DNA of 64,000 nt from Acidobacteriota bacterium (lineage in GTDB: Bacteria; Acidobacteriota; Vicinamibacteria; Vicinamibacterales; UBA2999): positions 151,343-215,342 of the forward strand of contig JAEUQR010000005.1 of NCBI GenBank assembly GCA_016789705.1, read 5' to 3'. Position 1 is the stretch's first letter; each line of letters starts with the position of its first letter. Both the position numbers and the translations under genes were made by a program. Below the pieces are notes generated by a model, which saw only the letters and a list, made by a program, of their open reading frames with translations, was not told where the DNA came from and made no database searches. Below, piece by piece: positions 25,083-34,240 of the stretch.

Positions 25083-28000
25083 TCAGGCGGGTGGACGCGC
25101 CCCGGCCGGCGGCGCGGCGGGGGTGGACGGCTTCGCCGCCGGATCGACCGGCGCCAGTTTCTCGCGCCGCAGGGCGTTGTTGAGGCGCGGCAGGTCGGCG
25201 TCGAGCGTCTTCTTCATCGTGCCGAGCTGGGCGTCGAGCGCCTGGCTGAGCTCGGTGAAGACGTCGTAGCTCTGTGTGGTGGGCTTGTGGTCCGCGCTCT
25301 CCACCACCCCTGCCAGGGCCGCGATCTTGTTGTTGAGCATGATCGGGTAGTTGAGCGGGTCCTGACTGCTCCGGTTCTTCACCTGATAGACCTGCGCCTC
25401 GACCGTGGCGAGTGTCGTCAGCAGCGAGTCGGCGAGCTTCTGGATCTCGGCTTTGCGGCGCGGCGGGATCTTCTGCATGCGTTCGTTCACCTGGTCGCGC
25501 AGCGCCCGGATGGTGATGACGGCCTGGTTGGCCTCGGTGACCTTGTCGCGAATCTTCGCCGAGAGCGCGAACTGCTCGCGCAGATCCTCCACCGTGATGC
25601 CGTCGGCGCCGAGCCGCGGGTCGAGGCCGATCTCGAAGGCCATCGTCTTCGTCTCGCCGTTCGCCGTGATCCGGGCGGCGTACTTTCCGGGAGGCGCGGC
25701 GGGCCCGCGCTGCGGCTGCGCCGCCCACATGATCATCCCGGGGAAGACGACCGCCCCTTCGTAGCGCATGTCCCACGTGAAACGGTTCATGCCCGTGGCC
25801 ACGCCCACGCGCGAGCGTCCCATGCCGAAGAACGCGGCCATGTCGGGGTCCACGCCCGGCGGCAGGCCGGCGTTCGGATCGTCTTTCGGCGTGCCGGTGA
25901 AGCTGCGCAGCACGGTGCCGGCGCCATCGAGGAATTCGATCTTCACTTCGTCGGCGGCGCGGCCCAGGTAGTAGTCCACCGTGACGTTCCGGTCACGGCC
26001 CCTGAGCGGGGTGAAGGTGTTGAAGACGTGCAGGTTCGCCGTCGAGATCTCGGGCGTGGCCTGGCGCAGCACGCCGATGTTGTCGAGGACGTAGAAGCCG
26101 CGGCCGTGCGTGCCGATGACGAGGTCGCGCTCTTCGACGACGATGCCGTGCACGGGCGTGTCGGGGAGGTTCAGGCGCAGCGACTGCCAGCTCGCGCCGT
26201 CGTTGAACGAGACGTAGACACCGTGTTCGGTGCCGGCATAGAGCAGGCCGCGCCGCTTCGGGTCTTCGCGCACGGTGCGCAGGAAGTCGTCGGCGGGGAT
26301 GCCGCTCGTGATCGACGTCCAGCTCCTGCCGAAGTCCGCGGTCTTGTAGAGATAGGGCCGGCGGTCGCCGAGCTGGTAGCGGTTGGCCGCCAGATACGCG
26401 ACGCCGTTCTGATGCGGCGATGCCTCGATGAGGCTGATGCGCGCGAATTCGGGCAGGTCCGGCGGCGTGACCTTCTCCCACGTCTTCGCGCCGTCGCGGG
26501 TCACGTGGGCCCAGCCGTCGTCCGATCCCGTCCAGATGGTGTTGCCGTCCTGCAGCGACGGCGCAATCGTGAAGATGACGGCATAGGTTTCAACGCCGGT
26601 CTGGTCCCGGGTGATTGGGCCGCCGGAGGCCTGCATCGTCTTCGGATCGGACCGCGTCAGGTTCGGGCTGATCTTCTCCCAGCTCTGGCCACCGTTGGTC
26701 GTGCGCCACAGGTGCTGCGACGACGCGTACAGCACCTTCGTGTCGGTGGGCGCGAAGACGATCGGAAAGGTCCACTGGAAGCGTTCCTTGATGTCGATCG
26801 ACGAATACCCCATCGGGTTGTTCGGGTAGATGTTCACGGCCCGCTGCTGCCCCGTCTCGCGATCGAGGCGTGACAGGAAGCCGCCGTAGCTGCCCGCGAA
26901 GAACACGTTCGGATCGAGCGGGTCAGGCGCGATGTAGCCGCTCTCGCCGCCGCCGACGGCGTAGAAGATCGGCGGCAAGCTGCCTTCACCGGCGCCGGCC
27001 TGCGCCTGGCTGCCCACGCAGGCGGTCGAGTTGTCCTGCTGCGCGCCGCAGATGTGGTACGGCACGTGTTTGGTGGTGAAGACGTTGTAGAACTGGCCGG
27101 TCGGGATGTCCTGCCCCGTCCAGGTCTGGCCGCGGTTCACGGTGACGTTGGCGCTGCCGTCGTTGCTCTGGATCATCCGCTGGTGGTCGGTCATCGAGAT
27201 CCAGAGGTCGTGGTTGTCGCCGTGCGGCACGCGGATGTTCGTCAGGGTCTTGCCGGCATCCGTCGAGCGGTAGAACTGCACGTTGAGGATGTAGAGCGTG
27301 TCCTTCTCCTTCGTGTCGGCCACGAGGCGCGTGTAGTAAAAGGCGCGTTGGCGGATGTTGCGGTTGTCGGAGATCTTCGTCCACGTGGCGCCGAAGTCGT
27401 CGGTCATGTAGAGACCGCCCTCGAGCTCGTTTTCGATGAGGGCCCAGGCGCGGTTGCCGTCGACCGGCGAGATCGTGACGCCGACCTTGCCCCACAGGCC
27501 GGTGGGCAGCCCCGGGTTCTTCGTGATCTCGGTCCACGTGTCGCCGCCGTCGGTCGAGCGGAAGAGGCCACTGCCGGGGCCACCGCTCGACATCGACCAC
27601 GGCGTGCGGAACGCCTCCCAGGTCGAGGCCAGCAGATGATTCGGATTGTTCGGGTCGAGGCTCAGGTCCACCGCGCCGCTCTTCGCGTCGCGATAGAGCG
27701 TCTTCCGCCACGTCTTGCCGCCGTCTGTGGACTTGAAGACGCCGCGTTCGGGGTGATCGTTGTAGGTCTGCCCGAGCACCGCCGCATAGACGGTGTCGCA
27801 GTTCGTGGGATGCACGCGCAGCCGCGCCACGGCCTGCGAGTCCCTGAGGCCCAGGTGAGTCCACGTCTTGCCGCCGTCGGTGGTGCGGTAGACGCCGTCG
27901 CCCTGGATGATGTTGCCGCGGAAGGCCACTTCCCCGCCGCCGATGTAGACGACATCCGGGTTGCTCTGGCAGACGCCGAGCGCGCCCACCGACGACATCG

Positions 28001-28289
28001 TGATCTTGCCGTCGGTCATCGGCGCCCACGTCGTGCCGCCGTCGGTGGTCTTCCAGGCGCCGCCGCCCACGGCGCCGAACCAGTACTCGTTCGGCCGGGC
28101 GTCGCTGCCGCCGACCGCAATCGAGCGGCCACCACGGGCCGGACCGACGCTGCGCCACTGCATGCCGCTGTAGAGCACCGGATCGACCGTGGGGGTCTGC
28201 GCGGCCACACGGCTGAACGTCAGCGGCGCGGTGGCGACGAGCGCGGCGATGAGGAGGACGAGGGCGGGAATCGAGCGGCGGGCAGTCAT
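25083..28289 (-). CDS. Secreted VPS10/BNR-repeat beta-propeller protein
   Basis: This 1068-residue protein has a signal peptide (about residues 1-30, ending VAAQ), then many Asp-box/BNR repeats: WKTTDGGTTWAPM, YRTTDGGKTWTHL, FKSTDGGKTWRKT, FRSTDGGDTWTEI, YRSTDAGKTLTN and WRTTNGGQSWEKI. They form a large sortilin-like propeller. A C-terminal part (about residues 790-1068) has a beta domain and a helical region with a Lys/Arg-rich segment and an Ala/Pro tail. This protein type is frequent in Acidobacteriota and often annotated as glycosyl hydrolase or exo-sialidase, but I see no sialidase catalytic set. A TACAAT -10 at 28338-28343 and GGAG before the ATG give a normal leader. Confidence 0.82.
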   Translation of the reverse strand: MTARRSIPALVLLIAALVATAPLTFSRVAAQTPTVDPVLYSGMQWRSVGPARGGRSIAVGGSDARPNEYWFGAVGGGAWKTTDGGTTWAPMTDGKITMSSVGALGVCQSNPDVVYIGGGEVAFRGNIIQGDGVYRTTDGGKTWTHLGLRDSQAVARLRVHPTNCDTVYAAVLGQTYNDHPERGVFKSTDGGKTWRKTLYRDAKSGAVDLSLDPNNPNHLLASTWEAFRTPWSMSSGGPGSGLFRSTDGGDTWTEITKNPGLPTGLWGKVGVTISPVDGNRAWALIENELEGGLYMTDDFGATWTKISDNRNIRQRAFYYTRLVADTKEKDTLYILNVQFYRSTDAGKTLTNIRVPHGDNHDLWISMTDHQRMIQSNDGSANVTVNRGQTWTGQDIPTGQFYNVFTTKHVPYHICGAQQDNSTACVGSQAQAGAGEGSLPPIFYAVGGGESGYIAPDPLDPNVFFAGSYGGFLSRLDRETGQQRAVNIYPNNPMGYSSIDIKERFQWTFPIVFAPTDTKVLYASSQHLWRTTNGGQSWEKISPNLTRSDPKTMQASGGPITRDQTGVETYAVIFTIAPSLQDGNTIWTGSDDGWAHVTRDGAKTWEKVTPPDLPEFARISLIEASPHQNGVAYLAANRYQLGDRRPYLYKTADFGRSWTSITSGIPADDFLRTVREDPKRRGLLYAGTEHGVYVSFNDGASWQSLRLNLPDTPVHGIVVEERDLVIGTHGRGFYVLDNIGVLRQATPEISTANLHVFNTFTPLRGRDRNVTVDYYLGRAADEVKIEFLDGAGTVLRSFTGTPKDDPNAGLPPGVDPDMAAFFGMGRSRVGVATGMNRFTWDMRYEGAVVFPGMIMWAAQPQRGPAAPPGKYAARITANGETKTMAFEIGLDPRLGADGITVEDLREQFALSAKIRDKVTEANQAVITIRALRDQVNERMQKIPPRRKAEIQKLADSLLTTLATVEAQVYQVKNRSSQDPLNYPIMLNNKIAALAGVVESADHKPTTQSYDVFTELSQALDAQLGTMKKTLDADLPRLNNALRREKLAPVDPAAKPSTPAAPPAGARPPA

Positions 28290-28337
28290 GACGGCACTCC
28301 AGTGAGGCCATCTAGCGTCGGTCCGGCCTCGCCGGCA

Positions 28338-28343
28338 ATTGTA
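28338..28343 (-). promoter_or_regulatory. -10 TACAAT for the BNR-repeat gene
   Basis: TACAAT on the minus strand gives a leader of about 42 bases that carries a GGAG ribosome binding site, in contrast to the many leaderless genes nearby. Confidence 0.45.
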
Positions 28344-28347
28344 CGCC

Positions 28348-29346
28348 TCAGCGGCGGGCGCGGGCTAGCACGACCAGGCCGCAGGCGTTCCAGACGAGGA
28401 TGCGCAGCTTACGCACGAGCGCGAGCGCCACGCCGTGGCTCGGCGGAATGCCGAGGGCCGTGGCGACCACCGCCGCCCCCGCCTCGTCGACGCCCATCCG
28501 GAACGGGATGACCTTGAACAGCACGGTCACGAGGCGGCCGGCCGACTCGAGCACGAACGCATCGGCCAGGGTGGTATGGCCGCCCGACAAGGCCCGCAGC
28601 ACGATCCACACTTCCAGCACGGCGCCCAGATGGAAGGCCGCCTGCCAGGCCGCCGCCGTCCAGAGCGCCGCCGGCGGCCACGCGAACACCCCGTAGAACC
28701 GCTGCTCGATCTCCTGCAGGGTCTCGGGCGAGCGCGCTTCCCGTCCCACGATCCGTGCGGTCACCTGCGCCAGGCGCGAAAGAATGGCCGGCCGCGTCAG
28801 GGCCACCCACGTGGCCACGACGACGGCCGCGACGACGGCGGCGAGCACGCCCTCGGCGACCAGGCGAAGCGAGGGGTCGAGCGCCACCTGCCGGACCAGC
28901 GCCCACGCGCCGGCGGCGATCATCACGAGCACGGAGGCCGTATAGAAGCCGTTGTCGAGGGCCACGGAGGTGAGCGCGGGACTTGTGGCCAGCACCCGCC
29001 GCACGAGCAGCACCTTCGTCGGTTCCGAGGCTAGAAGACCCAGCGGCGTGAGGTTGCCGACGGCGTCGCCGGCCAGTACGGCGTCGAAGGCCGTGCCTGG
29101 CGTGAGGCCGCGCGCGCCGATCTGGTCGGCGCAGAGAATCCAGGACTTCGCGCGGGCGAAGAAGCGGGCGCCGCCGAGTGCGACGACGACGAGGAACCAG
29201 GCACCCACGGCGCCCACGCCCTGCCGAATCTCGACCCAGCCCACCTGGCGGATGGTGGCCACGAGCAGCGCCACGCCGACGAGGGCCGCGACGAGGCCAA
29301 CGAGCGGGGCGCGGGGCGAGGTCCTGGACGGCGCGGGCGAAGACAC
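28348..29346 (-). CDS. Lysylphosphatidylglycerol synthase/flippase-like membrane protein
   Basis: This 332-residue polytopic protein of the LPG_synthase_TM (UPF0104) type has about eight hydrophobic segments, beginning LVGLVAALVGVALLVATIRQVG, with the family-like stretches LAGDAVGNLTPLGLLASEPTKVLLVRR and FKVIPFRMGVDEAGAAVVATALG. Relatives are flippase domains of MprF and uncharacterised lipid-carrier transporters. The aminoacyl-transferase domain of MprF is absent, so a lipid-translocation role is the more cautious guess. The GTG at 29346 lies 10 bases after a TACAAT. It is divergent from the amidohydrolase gene. Confidence 0.75.
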   Translation of the reverse strand: MSSPAPSRTSPRAPLVGLVAALVGVALLVATIRQVGWVEIRQGVGAVGAWFLVVVALGGARFFARAKSWILCADQIGARGLTPGTAFDAVLAGDAVGNLTPLGLLASEPTKVLLVRRVLATSPALTSVALDNGFYTASVLVMIAAGAWALVRQVALDPSLRLVAEGVLAAVVAAVVVATWVALTRPAILSRLAQVTARIVGREARSPETLQEIEQRFYGVFAWPPAALWTAAAWQAAFHLGAVLEVWIVLRALSGGHTTLADAFVLESAGRLVTVLFKVIPFRMGVDEAGAAVVATALGIPPSHGVALALVRKLRILVWNACGLVVLARARR

Positions 29347-29356
29347 GGAGTCCCCA

Positions 29357-29362
29357 ATTGTA
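29357..29362 (-). promoter_or_regulatory. -10 TACAAT for the flippase-like gene
   Basis: TACAAT on the minus strand ends 10 bases before the GTG at 29346, leaving a leader of only about 3-4 bases. Confidence 0.45.
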
Positions 29363-29380
29363 ATCGGGGCCGCGGATCGC

Positions 29381-29410
29381 TTGACTCGTGCACCGGCTGC
29401 TCCTTAGGCT
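29381..29410 (+). promoter_or_regulatory. Sigma-70-type promoter TTGACT-N18-TAGGCT
   Basis: The -35 TTGACT is at 29381-29386 and the -10 TAGGCT at 29405-29410, with an 18-base spacer. It ends 10 bases before the amidohydrolase ATG at 29421, so the leader is a few bases at most. It is one of the few sites here with a recognisable -35. Confidence 0.6.
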
Positions 29411-29420
29411 ACGCACCATC

Positions 29421-32417
29421 ATGCGCGTCCCCGCCGCTGCTCTTCTCGCCGTCAGTTTCGTCAGCACGATCGCGCTCGTCGCGTCGCAGGGCCGTGCCGC
29501 GGCCGGTCAGGCGCGGCCGCGTCCGGGCGCGACCGCGCCCGTCGTGAAGGACGTGACCGTGCACGAAGGCACGTCAATGTCCGTGGCGGCCTCACCTGAC
29601 GGCCGCCGGCTCGCGGTGGACTTCCAGGGCAGCATCTGGGTGCTGCCGGCCACCGGCGGCACGGCCACGCGCATCACCGACGTCTTCAACGACGCGCGCC
29701 AGCCGGCGTGGGCGCCTGATGGCCGGACGATCGCCTTCTTCGCGTATCGCGACGGCGGGTACGACCTGTGGGCGGTGGCGCCCGACGGCACCAACCAGCG
29801 CAAGCTCACGACCGGCGCCTACGACGACCGCGAGCCGGTCTGGTCGCACGATGGCCGGCGTATCGCGTTCTCGTCGGACCGCGGCGACCCGCTCGGCAGC
29901 AACTACAACATCTGGACGCTCGAGGTTGGAACCGGCGCGCTCGTGCAGCTCACGAGTCACGCGGCGGAGGATTCGATGCCGAGCTGGTCGGCCAACGACG
30001 CGGATATTTCATTCATCTCGACGCGCGACGGCGGCCGGCACGTGTGGGCCGTGCCATCGACCGGTGGCCAGGAGCGCCAGGTGGCCTCCTCCACCGGCGT
30101 CATCGATGCGGCCTCGTGGGGGCCGGCCGGGCAGATCGTGGCGCATGCCGTGCAGGGCCCGTCGAGCCGCCTCGAGCTGGCCGCCGCGAACATCACCGGC
30201 ACGGAGAACGTGTTTCCGTTCCGCCCCAGCTGGGCGAGCGCCACCGAGTTCTACTACACGGCCGACGGCAAGATCCGGAAGCGGACGCTCGGCACGGCTG
30301 CGTTCACCGACGTGCCGTTCACGATTACGGTGCAGGCCACGCAGGCCCGCGGCACCTACACGCGCGCGAAACGTGACTTCGATTCGCGCACGCCGCGCAA
30401 GACGCTCGGCCTCGTCCGCCCGGTGCTCTCACCCGACGGCGCACAGGTGGCGTTCGCTGCTGTCGGCGACATCTGGGTGATGCCGGTCGGGGGCGCGGCC
30501 ATGAACATCACGAAGGATCGCTTCCTCGACACCGATCCCGCCTGGTCGCCCGATGGCTCGAAGCTCGTCTACTCCTCGGACAAGGGTGGCAACCTGCTGC
30601 AGCTCTGGGTGCGCGACATGGCCACCGGGCAGGAGCGGCAGCTCACCTCGCTCACGACGCAGCCGCAGGGCGCGAGCTGGTCGAACGACGGCACGAAGAT
30701 CGCGTTCTTCGACGTGGACGGCATGTGGCGGCGCGCGCAGATCTCGGTCGTGGACGTGGCCTCGGGCCAGGTGACGCGCATCCACGACGCGCTCTTCTCG
30801 CCCGGCAACACCACCTGGTCGCCGGATGGCACGCGCGTGGCCGTGGCGATGGTGTCGAGCTACTCCTCGCGCTTCCGCGAGGGCACCAACCAGGTGCTCA
30901 CGATGTCGTCGAAGGGCGGAGACGACCGGTGGTTCGTGCCCGATCCGAATCTGTCGATCGACTCGCGCGGCGGCGGCGGCGTGGTGTGGTCGCCCGACGG
31001 CACGAAGATGGCGGCCATCTACGAAGGGCTGCTCAAGGTGTGGCCGGTCTCGAAGACGGGCGAGCCGCTCGGCCCGCCGCGCCGGGTCACGACCGAGATG
31101 GCGCATTCGCCGAGCTGGGCGGGTGACTCGAAGCGGCTGCTCTACCAGTCCATGGACCAGCTCCGCATTGTGAACATCGAGACGGGCGAGACCACGAGCG
31201 TGCCGCTCGACCTCACCTGGACGCCGGCCGTGCCGACGGGCCGCATGACACTGCGCGTCGGCAGACTCGTGGACGGCGTGGCGGAGACGGCGCGCGAGAA
31301 GGTGGACATCGTCATCGAGGGCAACCGCATCCGCAGCATCAGTCCGGCCGCGGCGACCCGGCCGGCCGGCACGTTCGTGGATGCCTCGACGCTCACGGCG
31401 ATGCCGGGGCTCATCGAGTTCCACTCGCACCTGCAGAAGGACTTCGGCGAGGCGCAGGGGCGGGCCTGGCTGGCCTTCGGCGTGACCACTGTGCGCAGCC
31501 CCGGCAACACGCCCTACGAGGCCGTGGAAGACAAGGAAGCGAACGAAGCCGGCGTGCGCATCGGGCCGCGTGTCTACGGCACCGGATACCTGATGGAATG
31601 GCAGCGCGTCTACTACAAGATGGGCGTCGCCATCTCGAGTGTCGCCCATCTGGAGATGGAACTGCAGCGCGCCAAGGTGCTGCAGCACGACCTCATCAAG
31701 AGCTACGTGCGGCTGCCCGACCTGCAGCAGAAGCGCATGGTGGAGTTCGCGCACTCCATTGGCGTGCCGGTCGCCACGCACGAGATCTTCCCCGCCGCCC
31801 TCGTGGGCGTCGACAACACCGAACACACCGCCGCCACGAGCCGCCGCGGCTACTCGCCGAAGCAGGCGCCGAATCAGCGCGCCTACGAAGACGTGGTGCA
31901 GCTCTTCGGGCAGAGCGAACGTTACTGGTGCCCGATGATGTCGGGCGGCGGGGTGCGCCGGTTGCTCGAAGGGGCGCCGTCGCTGCGTCAGGATCCGCGC
32001 TTCAACCTGTATCCGCAGTGGATGCAGAGCCAGGTGCGCAACCCCGGCGCCGGCGGCAACCCCGGCGGCGGCGCCGACAGCCCCGGCAATGACCAGATGC
32101 TGATGGAGATCTTCAAGGCCGGTGGCAAGGTGGTGGCCGGCACCGACACGCCGAACGCGTTCAACCTGCACGGCGAGCTGAACGCCTACGTGATGGCCGG
32201 GATGACGCCCTACCAGGCGCTGCGCGCGGCCACGGTGACGCCGGCCGAGGCGCTCAATCTGGATGCGGGTCAGCTCAGCGTGGGCAAGCTCGCCGATATC
32301 GTGCTCGTCGAGGGCAATCCGCTCGTGAACATCGGCGATGCGCTGAACGTGAAGCGGGTCATCGCGAACGGCCGCGCCTACATGCTCGAGGAACTGCTCA
32401 AGGGGCGTCAGCCGTAA
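29421..32417 (+). CDS. Exported amidohydrolase with N-terminal TolB-like propeller
   Basis: This 998-residue protein has a signal peptide (MRVPAAALLAVSFVSTIALV). A WD40-like/PD40 propeller (about residues 45-600) has repeats such as QPAWAPDGRTIAFFAYRDGGYDLW, PVWSHDGRRIAFSSDRG, DPAWSPDGSKLVYSSDKGG and GVVWSPDGTKMAAIY. The C-terminal metal-dependent amidohydrolase (about 600-998) has GLIEFHSHLQ, a Lys in LIKSYVRLP, His in VATHEIFP and NTEHTA, and Asp in GTDTPNAF. These match the usual HxH, Lys, His, His, Asp metal set, so the enzyme looks intact. The natural substrate is unknown; peptidase or imidazolonepropionase-like activity is usual for the family. The ATG at 29421 follows the promoter at 29381-29410. 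Confidence 0.85.
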   Translation: MRVPAAALLAVSFVSTIALVASQGRAAAGQARPRPGATAPVVKDVTVHEGTSMSVAASPDGRRLAVDFQGSIWVLPATGGTATRITDVFNDARQPAWAPDGRTIAFFAYRDGGYDLWAVAPDGTNQRKLTTGAYDDREPVWSHDGRRIAFSSDRGDPLGSNYNIWTLEVGTGALVQLTSHAAEDSMPSWSANDADISFISTRDGGRHVWAVPSTGGQERQVASSTGVIDAASWGPAGQIVAHAVQGPSSRLELAAANITGTENVFPFRPSWASATEFYYTADGKIRKRTLGTAAFTDVPFTITVQATQARGTYTRAKRDFDSRTPRKTLGLVRPVLSPDGAQVAFAAVGDIWVMPVGGAAMNITKDRFLDTDPAWSPDGSKLVYSSDKGGNLLQLWVRDMATGQERQLTSLTTQPQGASWSNDGTKIAFFDVDGMWRRAQISVVDVASGQVTRIHDALFSPGNTTWSPDGTRVAVAMVSSYSSRFREGTNQVLTMSSKGGDDRWFVPDPNLSIDSRGGGGVVWSPDGTKMAAIYEGLLKVWPVSKTGEPLGPPRRVTTEMAHSPSWAGDSKRLLYQSMDQLRIVNIETGETTSVPLDLTWTPAVPTGRMTLRVGRLVDGVAETAREKVDIVIEGNRIRSISPAAATRPAGTFVDASTLTAMPGLIEFHSHLQKDFGEAQGRAWLAFGVTTVRSPGNTPYEAVEDKEANEAGVRIGPRVYGTGYLMEWQRVYYKMGVAISSVAHLEMELQRAKVLQHDLIKSYVRLPDLQQKRMVEFAHSIGVPVATHEIFPAALVGVDNTEHTAATSRRGYSPKQAPNQRAYEDVVQLFGQSERYWCPMMSGGGVRRLLEGAPSLRQDPRFNLYPQWMQSQVRNPGAGGNPGGGADSPGNDQMLMEIFKAGGKVVAGTDTPNAFNLHGELNAYVMAGMTPYQALRAATVTPAEALNLDAGQLSVGKLADIVLVEGNPLVNIGDALNVKRVIANGRAYMLEELLKGRQP

Positions 32418-32435
32418 GGGGCGTCGCTGGCGTGC

Positions 32436-32441
32436 CAAAAT
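32436..32441 (+). promoter_or_regulatory. Possible -10 CAAAAT for the small acidic gene
   Basis: CAAAAT ends 9 bases before the ATG at 32451. It is a weaker match than the other -10 sites in the window. Confidence 0.3.
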
Positions 32442-32450
32442 CGCAGCGCC

Positions 32451-32711
32451 ATGCCGAACGCCATCATGCATCGCCTGCCCGACGGGCGGTTCCGGGTCAC
32501 GAATGCGCCGGACGGCTGGGTGAACGACGGGCGCGACTATCCCCCGCCGAATCCGTCGGACGCGGTCTACGAGTTCCAGGTGGATGCCGTGCGTGACTAT
32601 CTCGAGCGCACGACGCCGCGGGATCCGTCGGATGACATCTCCGGTCCGGACGACGACGACCCGGATGACGAACTGGCGGGCTGGGGCTCGGGCGGCGGGC
32701 GCGGGCGCTAG
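32451..32711 (+). CDS. Small acidic protein of unknown function
   Basis: This 86-residue protein is not recognised. The N-terminal half (MHRLPDGRFRVTNAPDGWV) looks folded. The middle reads DAVYEFQVDAVRDYLERT. The tail is strongly acidic (SGPDDDDPDDELAG) and then Gly-rich. It has no signal peptide and no membrane segment. Codon use is like its neighbours, with GC-rich third positions. It lies 33 bases after the amidohydrolase gene and just before the terminator at 32739, so it may also be the last gene of that transcript. Confidence 0.55.
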   Translation: MPNAIMHRLPDGRFRVTNAPDGWVNDGRDYPPPNPSDAVYEFQVDAVRDYLERTTPRDPSDDISGPDDDDPDDELAGWGSGGGRGR

Positions 32712-32738
32712 ACGGAGTTCGCGAGTCGGCAAAATGAA

Positions 32739-32770
32739 AAAGCCCGGTGATGTCGCTATCACCGGGCTTT
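32739..32770. terminator. Rho-independent terminator, bidirectional
   Basis: A perfect 13-bp stem (32739-32751 with 32758-32770) with a 6-base loop is flanked by A and T runs on both sides. On minus it ends the tRNA-Pro transcript with a CTTTTTC tract; on plus it closes the small acidic gene. It is the clearest intrinsic terminator in the window. Confidence 0.9.
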
Positions 32771-32777
32771 GAAATTC

Positions 32778-32854
<77 letters not shown>

Positions 32855-32865
32855 ACTGAGGGAGC

Positions 32866-32871
32866 ATCATA
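32866..32871 (-). promoter_or_regulatory. -10 TATGAT for tRNA-Pro
   Basis: TATGAT on the minus strand lies 11 bases upstream of the tRNA 5' end. Confidence 0.45.
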
Positions 32872-32945
32872 CCTCAGATGGCGTCCGCGCCACCAGAAAC
32901 TGCGCCGGTGCCCCGCGTTTTCCTGCGGCACCGTCGCTTCGGCAC

Positions 32946-33698
32946 CTAGCCGTCGGTTTCGAGCCGTCCCAGCCACGCCGGGGCGCCGGAATGGGCGGTC
33001 ATGTCGGGCTGGAGTGGCGTAATCGACACGTAGCCTTCGCGGCACGCCACGTGGTCGCTCCTGTCGTGGGCGTGCCAGTCGTCCTGCCCTTCCTCGATCC
33101 AGTAGTAGGTCTGGCCGCGCGGGTCGAGGCGTTCGGCGATGGTGGTCACGTGGTTGCGCTTGCCCTGCACCGTCAGGCGCACACCCTTCGGCAGGCCGCG
33201 CGGCACGTTCACGTTGAGGAACACGCGCTCCGGCAGGCCCTCTTTGAGCACGTGCGCGGCGACGTCCTGCGCGACGGCGGCGGACGGGCCGAAGTCGAAC
33301 GTCCGGTCGCGCGTGCGCATGAGCGAGACGGCGATGGCCGGCGCGCCGAGGAGGGCGGCTTCGAGGGCTCCGGACACCGTGCCCGAATACGTGATGTCGT
33401 CGCCCAGGTTCCAGCCGGTGTTGATGCCCGAGACCACCAGGTCGGGCAACTGGCCCTTGAAGAGCACGGCCACGGCGATGTTCACGCAGTCGGTGGGCGT
33501 GCCGTCCACGGCGTAGATCTGCGGGCCGAAGGTCTCGAGCCGCAGGGGACGCCGCAGCGTGAGGGCGTGGCCGATGGCGCTCGATTCCTGGTGCGGCGCG
33601 ACCACCACGACATCGCCGAGCAGACGCATGGCGTCGGCCAGGGCCCTGATGCCCGGGGCGTGCACGCCGTCGTCGTTGGTGACAAGGATTCTGGGCAT
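32946..33698 (-). CDS. surE: 5'/3'-nucleotidase SurE
   Basis: This 250-residue enzyme starts with the metal-binding ILVTNDDGVHAPGIRAL (Asp-Asp pair at about residues 8-9) and has APHQESSAIGHALTL and VSGINTGWNLGDDITYSGTVSGALEAAL, all hallmarks of SurE. It removes phosphate from nucleoside monophosphates and short polyphosphates and is linked to stationary-phase survival. The ATG at 33698 places the signature at the N-terminus as in the family. A TAGGAT -10 ends 11 bases upstream. Confidence 0.94.
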   Translation of the reverse strand: MPRILVTNDDGVHAPGIRALADAMRLLGDVVVVAPHQESSAIGHALTLRRPLRLETFGPQIYAVDGTPTDCVNIAVAVLFKGQLPDLVVSGINTGWNLGDDITYSGTVSGALEAALLGAPAIAVSLMRTRDRTFDFGPSAAVAQDVAAHVLKEGLPERVFLNVNVPRGLPKGVRLTVQGKRNHVTTIAERLDPRGQTYYWIEEGQDDWHAHDRSDHVACREGYVSITPLQPDMTAHSGAPAWLGRLETDG

Positions 33699-33709
33699 GT
33701 GAGCCTTGG

Positions 33710-33715
33710 ATCCTA
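33710..33715 (-). promoter_or_regulatory. -10 TAGGAT for surE
   Basis: TAGGAT on the minus strand ends 11 bases before the surE ATG, giving a leader of about 4 bases. Confidence 0.45.
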
Positions 33716-33783
33716 CCATCCGGCCGCCGCCCCACGGCCCGGCCGGCGCGGCCGAATGTCCGGTGCGGCAGGCCGAGACCCGC

Positions 33784-33789
33784 TATGAT
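33784..33789 (+). promoter_or_regulatory. -10 TATGAT giving leaderless nfeD mRNA
   Basis: TATGAT ends 7 bases before the ATG at 33797. The two earlier in-frame ATGs (33785 and 33788) lie inside the hexamer, so they are unlikely to be transcribed. Confidence 0.55.
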
Positions 33790-33796
33790 GCCTCCC

Positions 33797-34225
33797 ATGG
33801 AATGGTGGATGTGGCTGGCGGGAGGCTTCGTGCTGCTCGTGGCCGAACTGGTCACGCCGAGCGGCTTCTTCATCATGTTCTTCGGCGTGGGGGCCATCCT
33901 GACCGGGGTGGCGGCCTCGGCCGGCCTCGTGACGGCGCCTGTCACGCAGTGGTTCCTGTTCACCGTGATCTCGGTGTCGAGCCTGCTGCTCTTCCGCGGC
34001 AAGATTCAGGCGCGCGTCGAGCCCGACACGCGGCCGCCGGTCGATTCACTCGTGGGCGAAATCGCCCTTCCCGTCGAGGCGATGGCGCCGGGCGCCGTCG
34101 GCCGGGTGGCGCTGCGCGGCTCGAACTGGGAAGCGAGAAACGAAGGCGACACCGCGCTCGGCGCGAATCAACGCTGCCGGGTGACGCGGGTGTCGGGATT
34201 ACAGCTCGGCGTCGTCGCCGAGTAA
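33797..34225 (+). CDS. NfeD-like membrane protein with OB-fold domain
   Basis: This 142-residue protein has two to three membrane segments (WLAGGFVLLVAELV, FFIMFFGVGAILTGVAAS, WFLFTVISVSSLLLF) and a C-terminal OB-fold domain (VGEIALPVEAMAPGAVGRVALRGSNWEARNE). The short NfeD form works with slipin/SPFH proteins in membrane microdomains. It is followed after 15 bases by the slipin-like gene, and this pairing is conserved in many bacteria and archaea. The start was chosen from the -10 at 33784-33789. Confidence 0.85.
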   Translation: MEWWMWLAGGFVLLVAELVTPSGFFIMFFGVGAILTGVAASAGLVTAPVTQWFLFTVISVSSLLLFRGKIQARVEPDTRPPVDSLVGEIALPVEAMAPGAVGRVALRGSNWEARNEGDTALGANQRCRVTRVSGLQLGVVAE

Positions 34226-34240
34226 CGAAGGACACGACCC

